A DNA stretch of 64,000 nt from Chitinophaga ginsengisegetis. GTDB taxonomy: Bacteria > Bacteroidota > Bacteroidia > Chitinophagales > Chitinophagaceae. The notes beneath the pieces were generated by a model, which was given only the letters and a program-made list of their open reading frames with translations, had not been told where the DNA came from and ran no database searches. The translations under genes were made by a program, and so were the position numbers. Shown piece by piece: positions 50,784-60,063 of the stretch; within the stretch, counting starts at the first letter, position 1, and each line of letters opens with the position of its first letter. The DNA is taken from the NCBI RefSeq assembly GCF_900168065.1, contig NZ_FUZZ01000001.1, forward strand, positions 2,228,623 through 2,292,622. Reading direction: 5' to 3'.

Positions 50784-51162
50784 TAGATTTTTTATACGGT
50801 TATTCGCAGTTTTTGGAATCTTAAATGGACTTGTTATCATATTCAAACCCAGGTTGCTGGACCTCGGCACACATGTGAATGTGCTGATGGCCGGTAACCT
50901 GATCATGGCTATTATATCCCTGGTGTCTTATATTATGAGTCGCCGGGGACTCGCTTCTTCTAATCATAATGCATTTATCAGGGCTGTTTATGGCTCTACT
51001 CTCAGCAAACTTTTTCTTTGCGTAATAGGCATCGCTGCTTACGTGCTTATTTATAAGCCCAATGTGAGCAAGCTGACCATTTTCATGCTGTTGTTCCTGT
51101 ACTTGGTGTATACTGTATTTGAAACAATCAGCCTTTTCCGGCTGACCAGGCTAAAAAAATAA
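50776..51162 (+). CDS. AtpI-like four-helix membrane protein
   Basis: 128 residues with four predicted membrane segments (FGILNGLVIIF, VLMAGNLIMAIISLV, LSKLFLCVIGIAAYVLIY, FMLLFLYLVYTVFE). Proteins in this position, between AtpZ and atpB, are common in Bacteroidota and are thought to be AtpI equivalents; similarity at sequence level is low. It overlaps the AtpZ gene by eight bases. Next is a SprT gene, not atpB. Confidence 0.62.
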   Translation: MSDRFFIRLFAVFGILNGLVIIFKPRLLDLGTHVNVLMAGNLIMAIISLVSYIMSRRGLASSNHNAFIRAVYGSTLSKLFLCVIGIAAYVLIYKPNVSKLTIFMLLFLYLVYTVFETISLFRLTRLKK

Positions 51163-51167
51163 TCTAT

Positions 51168-51788
51168 TTGAAAAAAGAGGCGCCCTTAAATGCACTAGCG
51201 TCCTACTTACCGGAAGGGACTTTCGGACAGGTAATGGATTTTCTGACTACCTATAAGGTACACCTGACTGTTACACGTGAGCGGTCCAGCATACTCGGCG
51301 ACTACCGTCACCCCGACGGGCAGGGCAAAGGGCACCGGATCAGTGTGAATGGCTCCCTGAATAAATACGCTTTTCTGCTTACCCTGCTGCATGAAATTGC
51401 ACACCTCACCACCTTTAATAAATACGCCAACCGCGTAGCGTCGCATGGCAAGGAGTGGAAACAGGAGTTCTCTTTTATTTTGCGTGACTTTGTAGGTAAA
51501 AGCCTGCTGCCGCCTGATGTGGAAACCGCCGTGCGCCAGAGCATGGCCAACCCCGCAGCCAGTTCCTGCGCAGATGAAAACCTCATGCGCGTGCTGAAAA
51601 ATTATGACCTCCAGAAAGAAAACCATTTTTTCGTAGAGCAGGTACCGTTACACGGACTGTTTAAAACCAAAGACGGACGCGTATTCCGCAGAGGGGATAA
51701 AATAAGAAAACGCTACCGCTGTGAAGAGGTAGCGTCTAATAAATGGTTTCTTTTCAGCCCTGTATATGAAGTGGAACTTGTTTCCTAA
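51168..51788 (+). CDS. SprT-like zinc metalloprotease-domain protein
   Basis: 206 residues. Zinc motif HEIAH in LTLLHEIAHLTTFNKY with a later His-containing SHGKEWKQEF, the arrangement of SprT/Spartan domains. A possible zinc-ribbon tail is reduced (RYRCEEV). The start is TTG at 51168, six bases after the previous stop; the first ATG (51234) would drop the conserved KKEAPLNALASYLPEG segment. Its stop overlaps the convergent M28 gene by four bases (51785-51788). Confidence 0.78.
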   Translation: MKKEAPLNALASYLPEGTFGQVMDFLTTYKVHLTVTRERSSILGDYRHPDGQGKGHRISVNGSLNKYAFLLTLLHEIAHLTTFNKYANRVASHGKEWKQEFSFILRDFVGKSLLPPDVETAVRQSMANPAASSCADENLMRVLKNYDLQKENHFFVEQVPLHGLFKTKDGRVFRRGDKIRKRYRCEEVASNKWFLFSPVYEVELVS

Positions 51789-52717
51789 CTCTTCTCCCCT
51801 ACATAATGCAATACCGGGTATGCCATTGCACGGTTGATCAGCTGGATTTCCAGCTGCAGGATACCGGCTTCTGCTTTGGCCTGTAACTTAGGCGCATCAT
51901 CGGTAGGCTTGTGATAGTCGTCGTGACCACCGGTATGAAAAAACATCACCGGTACCCCGCTTATATAGAAATTATGATGATCGGAAGCGCCCTTCCCTGC
52001 TGCATCGGTAAAGTATTTAATGCCGGGTTGCTGCACTTCTTTGAACACAGCAGGCCATTCTTCCGCGCTGCCATAGCCGCCAATACCGATTCCCCGCTCC
52101 GGGTTATAACGGCCAATCATATCCATATTGAGCATGAAATGTACTTTATCCAGCGGCATCAGCGGATGTGCGGTGTAATATTTTGAGCCCTGTAATCCCA
52201 GCTCTTCGCCGCCGAAAGCAATGAAGAGAAAGTTAAAGGGTTCGCGGCCCTGGTTTTTTACATAGTACCGCGCCAGTTCCAGCAGGCCGGCCACGCCGGA
52301 AGCGTTATCATCTGCGCCGTTGTGGATTTCACCGATGGGATATTTTCCATCGAATAAAGCGGCCGTTCCGAGGTGATCATAGTGGGCGCCAATGATAATC
52401 GTACGTGCGGCACCGTTATCCAGGTACCCGATCACATTTCTGCTGGGGATATCTTTATGTTCTTTCCGGGTGAAGGTAAAATCCTGGAAGAAACTATTGC
52501 CGTTTACCGGCTTCAGTCCCAGTTTTTTAAACTGTTTTGCCACGTAATTGCTGGCTGTTTTCCCACCCTTTTCTGCGGTGCCCCTGCCTTTCAGTTTATC
52601 TGAGGCCAGGTAGTTCACTATTCCCTGAATACGTGCAGCATCCGGAATCGTATCCTGTGCCTGTGCGGCGGTGATTGTACCAGCAGCGCACATCAATAAA
52701 AACCATCTCTTTATCAT
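51785..52717 (-). CDS. Secreted M28-family aminopeptidase
   Basis: 310 residues with a signal peptide ending in AAQAQ. Zinc ligands appear in order: GAHYDHLG (His, Asp context), NGADDNASGVAGLLELAR (bridging Asp), GGEELGLQGS (catalytic Glu and ligand Glu), DMIGRYN, and the distal SDHHNF. These are the M28 peptidase positions. It removes N-terminal residues from peptides in the periplasm or outside the cell. Confidence 0.9.
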   Translation of the reverse strand: MIKRWFLLMCAAGTITAAQAQDTIPDAARIQGIVNYLASDKLKGRGTAEKGGKTASNYVAKQFKKLGLKPVNGNSFFQDFTFTRKEHKDIPSRNVIGYLDNGAARTIIIGAHYDHLGTAALFDGKYPIGEIHNGADDNASGVAGLLELARYYVKNQGREPFNFLFIAFGGEELGLQGSKYYTAHPLMPLDKVHFMLNMDMIGRYNPERGIGIGGYGSAEEWPAVFKEVQQPGIKYFTDAAGKGASDHHNFYISGVPVMFFHTGGHDDYHKPTDDAPKLQAKAEAGILQLEIQLINRAMAYPVLHYVGEKS

Positions 52718-52734
52718 ATCCGGTCAAAAATAGA

Positions 52735-52760
52735 GAAGGCTTCCTTAACGGGAAGCCTTC
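52735..52760 (-). terminator. Terminator of yidC
   Basis: GAAGGCTTCC (52735-52744) pairs with GGAAGCCTTC (52751-52760); on the minus strand the sequence continues into TCTCTATTTTTG. It lies about 40 bases after the yidC stop. Confidence 0.7.
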
Positions 52761-52800
52761 TGCGAAAAAATATTATTGAAATGTTCAGATTGTATTAATC

Positions 52801-54651
52801 CTACTTTTTCTTCTGTTGAATTTCCTGCTGGCGTTTCTGGACTTCTTCCAGTTTCTCCTGCCACTTGGATTTGCTCTTTGGTTTCTTCTTATTTTCCTGG
52901 ATCTGTGCGTGAATTTTATCATGGTTGATGATAAATTTCTGGATCACGAACTGTAACAGGATACTGATCACGTTAGACAGGAAGTAGTAGAAGGTAAGCG
53001 CCGCAGCGAGGCGGTTGAAGATACCCAGCAACATTACCGGCATTACGTAAGGCATGTACTTCATCACCGGGTTGCTCTGATCGGTCATTCCACGGTTGTA
53101 GAACGCCAGGATCAAACTGGTGATGGTCATGAGGATGGTGAACAAGCTCACGTGGTTACCATAGAATGGTATGTTGAAGCCGAGGTTCAGGATAGAGTCG
53201 TAAGTAGACAAATCCTTTGCCCACATAAAGCTTTCCTGGCGCAGCTCAATGGAAGACGGGAAGAAGCTGTACATCGCTACCAGGATAGGCAGCTGCAGCA
53301 ATGCGGGTAAACATCCGCCCAGCGGGTTTACACCTGCACTCTTGAACAGTTTCATTTGTTCCACACCGAATGCCTGCTGGTCGTCGCCATACTTTGCTTT
53401 CAGCTCATCAATTTCAGGTTTCAGCACTTTCATTTTAGCCTGGGAAACATAGCTCTGGTAAGTGAAAGGAGCTATCAGCAGGCGGATGAAGAGGGTGAGC
53501 AGGATAATGATGATACCATAGTTACTGATAAATCCGCTCAGGAAGTTAAACACCGGGATAATGATAAAGATGTTCACATACTTCACAAAAGCAAAGATAC
53601 CGGTGCCCAGCGGGATGATCTTCTGCAAACCGATATCGAAAGATTTCAGTGTTTTATAGTGGTTAGGACCATAATAGATTTCAATCGGGAAGGAGAAATC
53701 ATTGGTACGGCTATACGGAATCTGTATAGTGCTGAATGTTTGTCCTACGATATTGGGGCTTACCGGCACTTTCGTGTTTACATCCACGTTAGTGAACAGT
53801 TCCTTTTTAGCAATCAGGGTGGTGTTGAAGAACTGCTGTTTTACGCTCACCCATTTCAGTTTGTTTTCCAGTTTTTCATGACTGGTACGGCTGAGGGTAA
53901 AGTAATCATGCTTATCATTTTCCAGCATATAGTGCACCTGGTTGTTCAGGCGCTCGTTTTCGAGGTCGTGTTCCTGTTTATCTTCCTGGCTGTTCCACTG
54001 GAGGCTCAGGTAGTTCTGGTTGCCTGGCAGTAAGCCCTGCATACCAACGGCGTGAATGGTATAGTCTACCACGTAGCTGCCTGGTTTCAGGGAATAGATA
54101 AATTCCAGGTAAGAAGCCGGGTTATTGGTATTAAGACGGTAAGCGATTGTTTTTACGCCACCTGCGCCTTCCTGGGGTTGGCCGGCGGTGAAAAACAGAT
54201 CCGCACTGTTCAGCATTTTTGTTAAGCTGGCAGGCACTTCTACCGAGAGGCGGTTAAAAGAGCCTTCAACGAGCATCAGCGGGCCGCCATCATAAGTTTT
54301 GTATTGTTTCAGTTGTACACTTGCCGGTTGGCCACCTTTATTGGAAAAAGTGATCTTTACCACATCGTTTTCCAGTACTGTGTTCTGCACGTTGCCGGTA
54401 GCAGCAGCGGCAAACGCGCCAAATTCGCCGTTTAACAGCGCCTGGTGGGCTGAATCCAGCTGGCCTCCTGCGGCGGCTGCAGCAAGGCTGACAGTATCTG
54501 CTAAAGGTGTTTTAGGCTTGTTAAGCTCTGCGATGGAATCTTGCCTGGCTTTTTCCCTTGCGGCTCCTGCCTGTTGTTTCTGGTTGAAGAATATATATCC
54601 TACCAACAAAACGCCCAACAGTAAAAACCCAATGACCGAATTTCTATCCAT
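52801..54651 (-). CDS. yidC: Membrane protein insertase YidC
   Basis: 616 residues from ATG 54651 (MDRNSVIGFLLLGVLL); a TTG nine bases earlier is possible but unlikely. First membrane helix at 7-25, a large periplasmic domain (about 30-360), then five membrane helices. The core contains YGIIIILLTLFIRLLIAPFTYQSYVSQAKMKVLKPEIDELKAKYG, with the hydrophilic-groove Arg, and the cytoplasmic coiled coil. The C-terminal tail is strongly basic (KKKPKSKSKWQEKLEEVQKRQ). It inserts proteins into the inner membrane with or without SecYEG. Confidence 0.96.
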   Translation of the reverse strand: MDRNSVIGFLLLGVLLVGYIFFNQKQQAGAAREKARQDSIAELNKPKTPLADTVSLAAAAAGGQLDSAHQALLNGEFGAFAAAATGNVQNTVLENDVVKITFSNKGGQPASVQLKQYKTYDGGPLMLVEGSFNRLSVEVPASLTKMLNSADLFFTAGQPQEGAGGVKTIAYRLNTNNPASYLEFIYSLKPGSYVVDYTIHAVGMQGLLPGNQNYLSLQWNSQEDKQEHDLENERLNNQVHYMLENDKHDYFTLSRTSHEKLENKLKWVSVKQQFFNTTLIAKKELFTNVDVNTKVPVSPNIVGQTFSTIQIPYSRTNDFSFPIEIYYGPNHYKTLKSFDIGLQKIIPLGTGIFAFVKYVNIFIIIPVFNFLSGFISNYGIIIILLTLFIRLLIAPFTYQSYVSQAKMKVLKPEIDELKAKYGDDQQAFGVEQMKLFKSAGVNPLGGCLPALLQLPILVAMYSFFPSSIELRQESFMWAKDLSTYDSILNLGFNIPFYGNHVSLFTILMTITSLILAFYNRGMTDQSNPVMKYMPYVMPVMLLGIFNRLAAALTFYYFLSNVISILLQFVIQKFIINHDKIHAQIQENKKKPKSKSKWQEKLEEVQKRQQEIQQKKK

Positions 54652-54675
54652 GAAATGCAATTAAAATTTAGGCAG

Positions 54676-54683
54676 CAAAGGTA
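54676..54683 (-). promoter_or_regulatory. -7 element upstream of yidC
   Basis: TACCTTTG on the minus strand, 24 bases upstream of the yidC ATG. Full match; no TTTG at 19-21 bases further up. Confidence 0.48.
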
Positions 54684-54803
54684 AGCAGGATTTTATGAAT
54701 TGACCATGCTTTTTAGGTGAAACCCCTGTTAAATGCGGCTAAAATAATAAATAAGTAAAGAAAATGCGTATCCTATTGAGGATCAGAGCGGTTTGGGCGG
54801 AGG

Positions 54804-55027
54804 GGATCGCCTTCGGCGATTGTCTTTTTCAGGATTAGACTGATTGAGCTGATTTCACTGATTATATTCCCGGAGATTTTAGTTAAAATGAAAGAGGGAG
54901 ATATAAGCGAATATTTATCCGCATATATCTCCCATTATCTTTTAAAATCAAACGTAATCAAATCAGTGAAATCAGCTCAATCAGTCTAATCCTGCACCAA
55001 GACAATTTCTATCGCCGAAGGCGATCC
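54804..55027. repeat. Long inverted repeat, copy D
   Basis: Between pyrG and yidC, both on the minus strand, so here the neighbours are not convergent; the element begins ten bases after the pyrG stop. Arms 54830-54863 and 54961-54994 are perfect complements over 34 bases, and both ends carry GGATCGCC-type hairpins. The left arm lacks seven bases (an AGAAATT-like block) present on the right. The inner hairpin around 54896-54933 uses GGGAGATATA/TATATCTCCC. The rest of the gap to yidC has only its promoter element. Confidence 0.94.
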
Positions 55028-55036
55028 TATCCGCGC

Positions 55037-56698
<1,662 letters not shown>

Positions 56699-56783
56699 CT
56701 AAGAATACTTGACCTATAAACGGGGAAGTGCCGGACTGCGTTTGGTGTAAAACCGATCAAGTAAACTACTTCCGAAGGTCATG

Positions 56784-56814
56784 CAAAGTTACACAAATTT
56801 GCGTCGCTCCCAAG
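56784..56814 (-). promoter_or_regulatory. Promoter of pyrG
   Basis: On the minus strand CTTG (56811-56814), 19 bases, then TAACTTTG (56784-56791). The -33 element deviates by one base from TTTG. About 100 bases of leader precede the ATG. No CTP-dependent attenuator hairpin was recognised. Confidence 0.6.
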
Positions 56815-56989
56815 TTTTTTACGGCAGCGCTTTATTTGTTTGTTAATTTTTTGGAGATTATATTCAGCTCTCATCACTTATCTACAGGGCGTTTTAAAGA
56901 ATTTTCAAGTACCGGAAATTATTTGTTAAAAACCTTTATCCGGCAGTGATGTTCTGTAAATGCGTACGCGACTATAAATATATAAACAG

Positions 56990-56997
56990 TAAATTTG
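56990..56997 (+). promoter_or_regulatory. -7 element upstream of the acyl-CoA thioesterase gene
   Basis: TAAATTTG, full match, ending 19 bases before the ATG at 57017. AT-rich context lowers its weight. The 332-base gap between pyrG and this gene otherwise shows nothing recognisable beyond the pyrG promoter. Confidence 0.42.
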
Positions 56998-57016
56998 CGT
57001 CCGAAATACATAAAAG

Positions 57017-57541
57017 ATGACTTTAACGCCAAAGAGAGCCCAAGACTCGCTTATACAGATGACCGAACTGGTTTTACCGAATGATACCAACACATTCGGC
57101 AACCTCATGGGAGGCCGTTTGATGTACTGGATGGACATTGCCGCGGCACTGGCCTGCATGAAACACTGCAGCGCACCCGTGGTAACTGCTTCTGTAGATA
57201 ATATATCTTTCGAAAATCCCATTAAACTGGGAAACGTGGTACATATTGAATCTAAAGTAAGCCGGGCCTTCAATACTTCTATGGAAGTACACATGAGGGT
57301 TTGGGGAGAAGATCCGGTACAACAGTACCGCTATAAATCCAATGAAGCTTTCATGACCTTTGTAGCCCTGGATCCCAATGGCAATTCCCGGCCGGTACCC
57401 GGCATCATTACTGACACAGAAGAAGAAAAAAGATTATATGAGGGCGCCCTGCGCCGCCGGCAGCTTCGTTTGATCCTGGGTGGTAAAATGAAACCTGAAG
57501 ATGCGGATGAATTAAAAGCGCTGTTCTTCGAAAAGATTTAA
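57017..57541 (+). CDS. Acyl-CoA thioesterase (YciA/BACH-like hotdog)
   Basis: 174 residues. One hotdog domain with the catalytic region NDTNTFGNLMGGRLMYWMDIAAALACMKHCSAPVVTASVDNISFENPIKLGNVVHIES. The Asn-Gly-Asp-type residues of YciA-like enzymes are at NTFGNLMGG and the HotDog helix. It hydrolyses medium- to long-chain acyl-CoA in the cytoplasm. The tail (LRRRQLRLILGGKMKPEDADEL) is helical. Divergent from pyrG. Confidence 0.88.
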   Translation: MTLTPKRAQDSLIQMTELVLPNDTNTFGNLMGGRLMYWMDIAAALACMKHCSAPVVTASVDNISFENPIKLGNVVHIESKVSRAFNTSMEVHMRVWGEDPVQQYRYKSNEAFMTFVALDPNGNSRPVPGIITDTEEEKRLYEGALRRRQLRLILGGKMKPEDADELKALFFEKI

Positions 57542-57548
57542 TGCAGGT

Positions 57549-57582
57549 GGAGATGTTGTTTCCGGAGCGGAACAACATCTCC
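57549..57582. terminator. Terminator between convergent thioesterase and HD genes
   Basis: GGAGATGTTGTT (57549-57560) pairs with AACAACATCTCC (57571-57582). Its GGAGAT...ATCTCC core is the same as in several terminators here and in the inner hairpin of the long inverted repeats. Confidence 0.8.
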
Positions 57583-57592
57583 CTTAAAAAAA

Positions 57593-58249
57593 TTATATCT
57601 CCCCCTCCCACTCTTTATAAAACCGCTCCAGGAATACTTCCATAAATGCGTGTCTTTCTTCTGCCAGCTTTTTACCAGTAGCGGTATTCATCCGGTCTTT
57701 CAGCAACAGTAATTTCTCATAGAAATGTGTGATGGTAGGAGCAGTACTGTTTTTATACGCTTCTTTTGTCATTTGCATATTGGGCTTTACCGCAGGGTCA
57801 TACAGCGACCTGTTTTTGAAACCGCCGTAATTAAAAGCCCTTGCAATACCTATTGCGCCAATGGCATCGAGCCTGTCGGCATCCTGTACCACGGCTAACT
57901 CTGCAGAGAAAAATGTTTTTTCCTGGTTGCCTCCTTTAAAAGAAATGTGACGGATAATATTCTCCACCTGTGTGATGATGGCCGCCGGCACATCCAGCGT
58001 TTGCAGAAAAGCTACTGCTTTTGCAGGACCGATATTTTCGTCACCGTTATGAAATTTTGAATCTGCAATATCGTGTAACAGGGCGCCCAGTTCCACTATC
58101 AACAGATCGGCAGGTTCAGCTGCGGCAATATGTTTTGCCTGCTGCCATACCCTGTAAATATGCCACCAGTCGTGGCCCCCTTCTGCCCCCTCTAATTCCT
58201 TTTTTACAAAATCCACCGTTGCGGTGATGATCTGAGCATGATTTATCAT
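57593..58249 (-). CDS. HD-domain phosphohydrolase
   Basis: 218 residues. Metal residues: HDWWHIYRVW (first His and Asp region), LLHDIADSKFH (HD pair) and DADRLDAIGAIGIARAF. This matches the YedJ/Rv-type small HD hydrolases (about 220 residues) of unknown nucleotide or phosphate substrate. Soluble. Divergent from the DUF488 gene across about 70 bases. Confidence 0.88.
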   Translation of the reverse strand: MINHAQIITATVDFVKKELEGAEGGHDWWHIYRVWQQAKHIAAAEPADLLIVELGALLHDIADSKFHNGDENIGPAKAVAFLQTLDVPAAIITQVENIIRHISFKGGNQEKTFFSAELAVVQDADRLDAIGAIGIARAFNYGGFKNRSLYDPAVKPNMQMTKEAYKNSTAPTITHFYEKLLLLKDRMNTATGKKLAEERHAFMEVFLERFYKEWEGEI

Positions 58250-58322
58250 AGATGCAATGATATTAATTTTTGTGAAGAAGGAAGATGAAAAACAATACGA
58301 TTCCCCGAGACGTTATGTAAGT

Positions 58323-58664
58323 ATGTTACAGGTTAAACGTATATATGAAGATTATGCAGAAACCGATGGCTACCGCATCCTGGTAGACCGGCTCTGGCCA
58401 CGGGGTATTTCAAAGGAGCGCGCCCACATTGATGAATGGGCAAAGGAAATAGCTCCCAGCAACGAACTGCGCGAATGGTTTCACCATGACCCCACGCGGT
58501 TTGCTGAGTTCAAAACAAAATATAAACATGAATTACAGGAGAAAAGTGATTTGCTGGCCGGTATTAAAAAGAGGGCGCAACATCAGCGGGTAACATTACT
58601 ATACGGGGCTAAAGACGAAACGAACAACCAGGCACAGGTGCTGCTGGAGTTGTTGAAAAAATAA
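58323..58664 (+). CDS. DUF488/YeaO-family protein
   Basis: 113 residues from ATG 58323; upstream codons in frame (from 58257) lack similarity. The family signature ILVDRLWPRGISKERAHIDEWAKEIAPSNELREWFHHDP is complete, and the C-terminal VTLLYGAKDETNNQAQVL is typical. Function is unknown; some members are linked to metal or stress responses. Its stop abuts the convergent precorrin-2 dehydrogenase gene with no spacer. Confidence 0.88.
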   Translation: MLQVKRIYEDYAETDGYRILVDRLWPRGISKERAHIDEWAKEIAPSNELREWFHHDPTRFAEFKTKYKHELQEKSDLLAGIKKRAQHQRVTLLYGAKDETNNQAQVLLELLKK

Positions 58665-59258
58665 TTACACACCTTCACTTTCAGGCTTCACCAATACTTC
58701 GGTGATGCTGTTGAGCTTTTTAACTTTACTGGCAAAGTCACCGGTCAGTTTTTCACGGATCAGCGACAATTTGTTCAATACTTCATCGAGGGTATCGGGA
58801 ATGGCTTCCTGCAGCACCTGTTTCAGGCGTTTGGCAATGGTAGGCGATTTACCATTGGTGGAAATAGCGATCTTGAGATTTCCCTTTTTCACGATAGAAC
58901 CCAAATAAAAATCACAGAGTTCCGGGGTATCGGCTACATTGATCAGCACTTTGCTGCCCTTCGCTTTTTCCCATACGTGATAATTAAAATCCTTGTCGTT
59001 GGTGGCGGCTATTACCAGGTCTTTCCCCAGCAGATCGCCACACGAAAATGATTTCTTAATCAGGGTAATATTAGGATACTGGTGTGTTAACGCTTCCAGT
59101 TCAGGCAAAAAATCCAATGACACTACTGTAATGGTTGCATCTGCGCAATTTTCCAGCATGGCATTGGCTTTTTCCAGTCCGATATTACCACCGCCCACAA
59201 CAAGTACATGCAGACGGTGCAATTTGAAAAACACCGGGAATAAATGATTTTCTTCCAT
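58665..59258 (-). CDS. Precorrin-2 dehydrogenase/sirohydrochlorin ferrochelatase
   Basis: 197 residues, like the N-terminal half of CysG or yeast Met8p. The NAD-binding motif LVVGGGNIGLEKANAML is at residues 15-31; VINVADTPELCDFYLGSIVKKGNLKIAISTNGKSP is the family core with its catalytic Asp. It oxidises precorrin-2 and inserts iron to make siroheme, the cofactor of the sulfite reductase upstream in the operon. Its ATG overlaps the cobA stop by one base (TAATG). Confidence 0.93.
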   Translation of the reverse strand: MEENHLFPVFFKLHRLHVLVVGGGNIGLEKANAMLENCADATITVVSLDFLPELEALTHQYPNITLIKKSFSCGDLLGKDLVIAATNDKDFNYHVWEKAKGSKVLINVADTPELCDFYLGSIVKKGNLKIAISTNGKSPTIAKRLKQVLQEAIPDTLDEVLNKLSLIREKLTGDFASKVKKLNSITEVLVKPESEGV

Positions 59259-60034
59259 TATACGGCAATTTTTAGTTCCTCTGACACCTTGTTCTTCAAG
59301 GCCTGGAAAGCTTCATGGAAGCTTACCACCTCGCCTATCACCAGAACAGCAGGATTATGCAGATCGTGCGTAGCGGCTATTTCCAGCAGATCGGCCACAT
59401 TGCCCACACCCATTTTCTGTGTTGGCAAGGTACCATTCTGGATAATAGCGGCGGGAGTTTCCCCTTTTCCTGCTGCGCTGTAGATCCCTGCAATTTCCGC
59501 CAGTTTGCTCATCCCCATCAGTACTATCACCGTAGTATTAGCCCTGATGGCGTGATCCAGGTCGCGGGATAAATTCCCGTTCTGTGTGTTACCGGTGATC
59601 ACCCAAAACCCCTCACTTACATTTCTTGCGGTAACGGGAATTTTGTTGACACCAGGTACAGAGATCGCGCTGGAAATACCGGGAATCACTTCTGCGGTAA
59701 TTCCGAACTGCTGAGCAAAGGCAATTTCTTCCTGACCGCGGCCGAAAACAAAGGAGTCGCCTCCTTTTAAGCGGACAACGCTGCCATAAGTTAATGCATA
59801 TTTTACAATCATCCTGTTTATTTCGTCCTGTGAGTATACATGCATACCTGCACGTTTGCCCACAAAACGACGGAGGCAGTTAGCCGGCGCATGGTCCAGC
59901 AGTTCGTTGCTGGACAATGCGTCATAAAGGATTACCCTGGCATTCTGAATAGCCTTTAACCCCTTAACAGTGATCAGTTCCGGATCACCTGGGCCTGCAC
60001 CTATCAATGTGAGTTTGGGTTGTATCTTTTGCAT
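59258..60034 (-). CDS. cobA: Uroporphyrinogen-III C-methyltransferase
   Basis: 258 residues. The enzyme methylates uroporphyrinogen III twice with SAM to give precorrin-2, feeding siroheme. Motifs: LIGAGPGDPELITVKGLKAIQNARVILYDAL, the RLKGGDSFVFGRGQEE loop, VIPGISSAISVPG, and TTVIVLMGMSKL. It lies between the sulfite reductase gene (29 bases upstream) and the ferrochelatase gene (one-base overlap). Confidence 0.96.
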   Translation of the reverse strand: MQKIQPKLTLIGAGPGDPELITVKGLKAIQNARVILYDALSSNELLDHAPANCLRRFVGKRAGMHVYSQDEINRMIVKYALTYGSVVRLKGGDSFVFGRGQEEIAFAQQFGITAEVIPGISSAISVPGVNKIPVTARNVSEGFWVITGNTQNGNLSRDLDHAIRANTTVIVLMGMSKLAEIAGIYSAAGKGETPAAIIQNGTLPTQKMGVGNVADLLEIAATHDLHNPAVLVIGEVVSFHEAFQALKNKVSEELKIAV

Positions 60035-60063
60035 GAGTGGTTGTGTTTTTGATAAATAAATAA

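Noticed and set aside
9178-55027. Inverted repeats as insertion sequences or integron attC sites
   Set aside because: No transposase or integrase frame lies within or beside any copy, no target duplication was evident, and attC core sites are absent. A non-autonomous element cannot be excluded and is covered in the findings.
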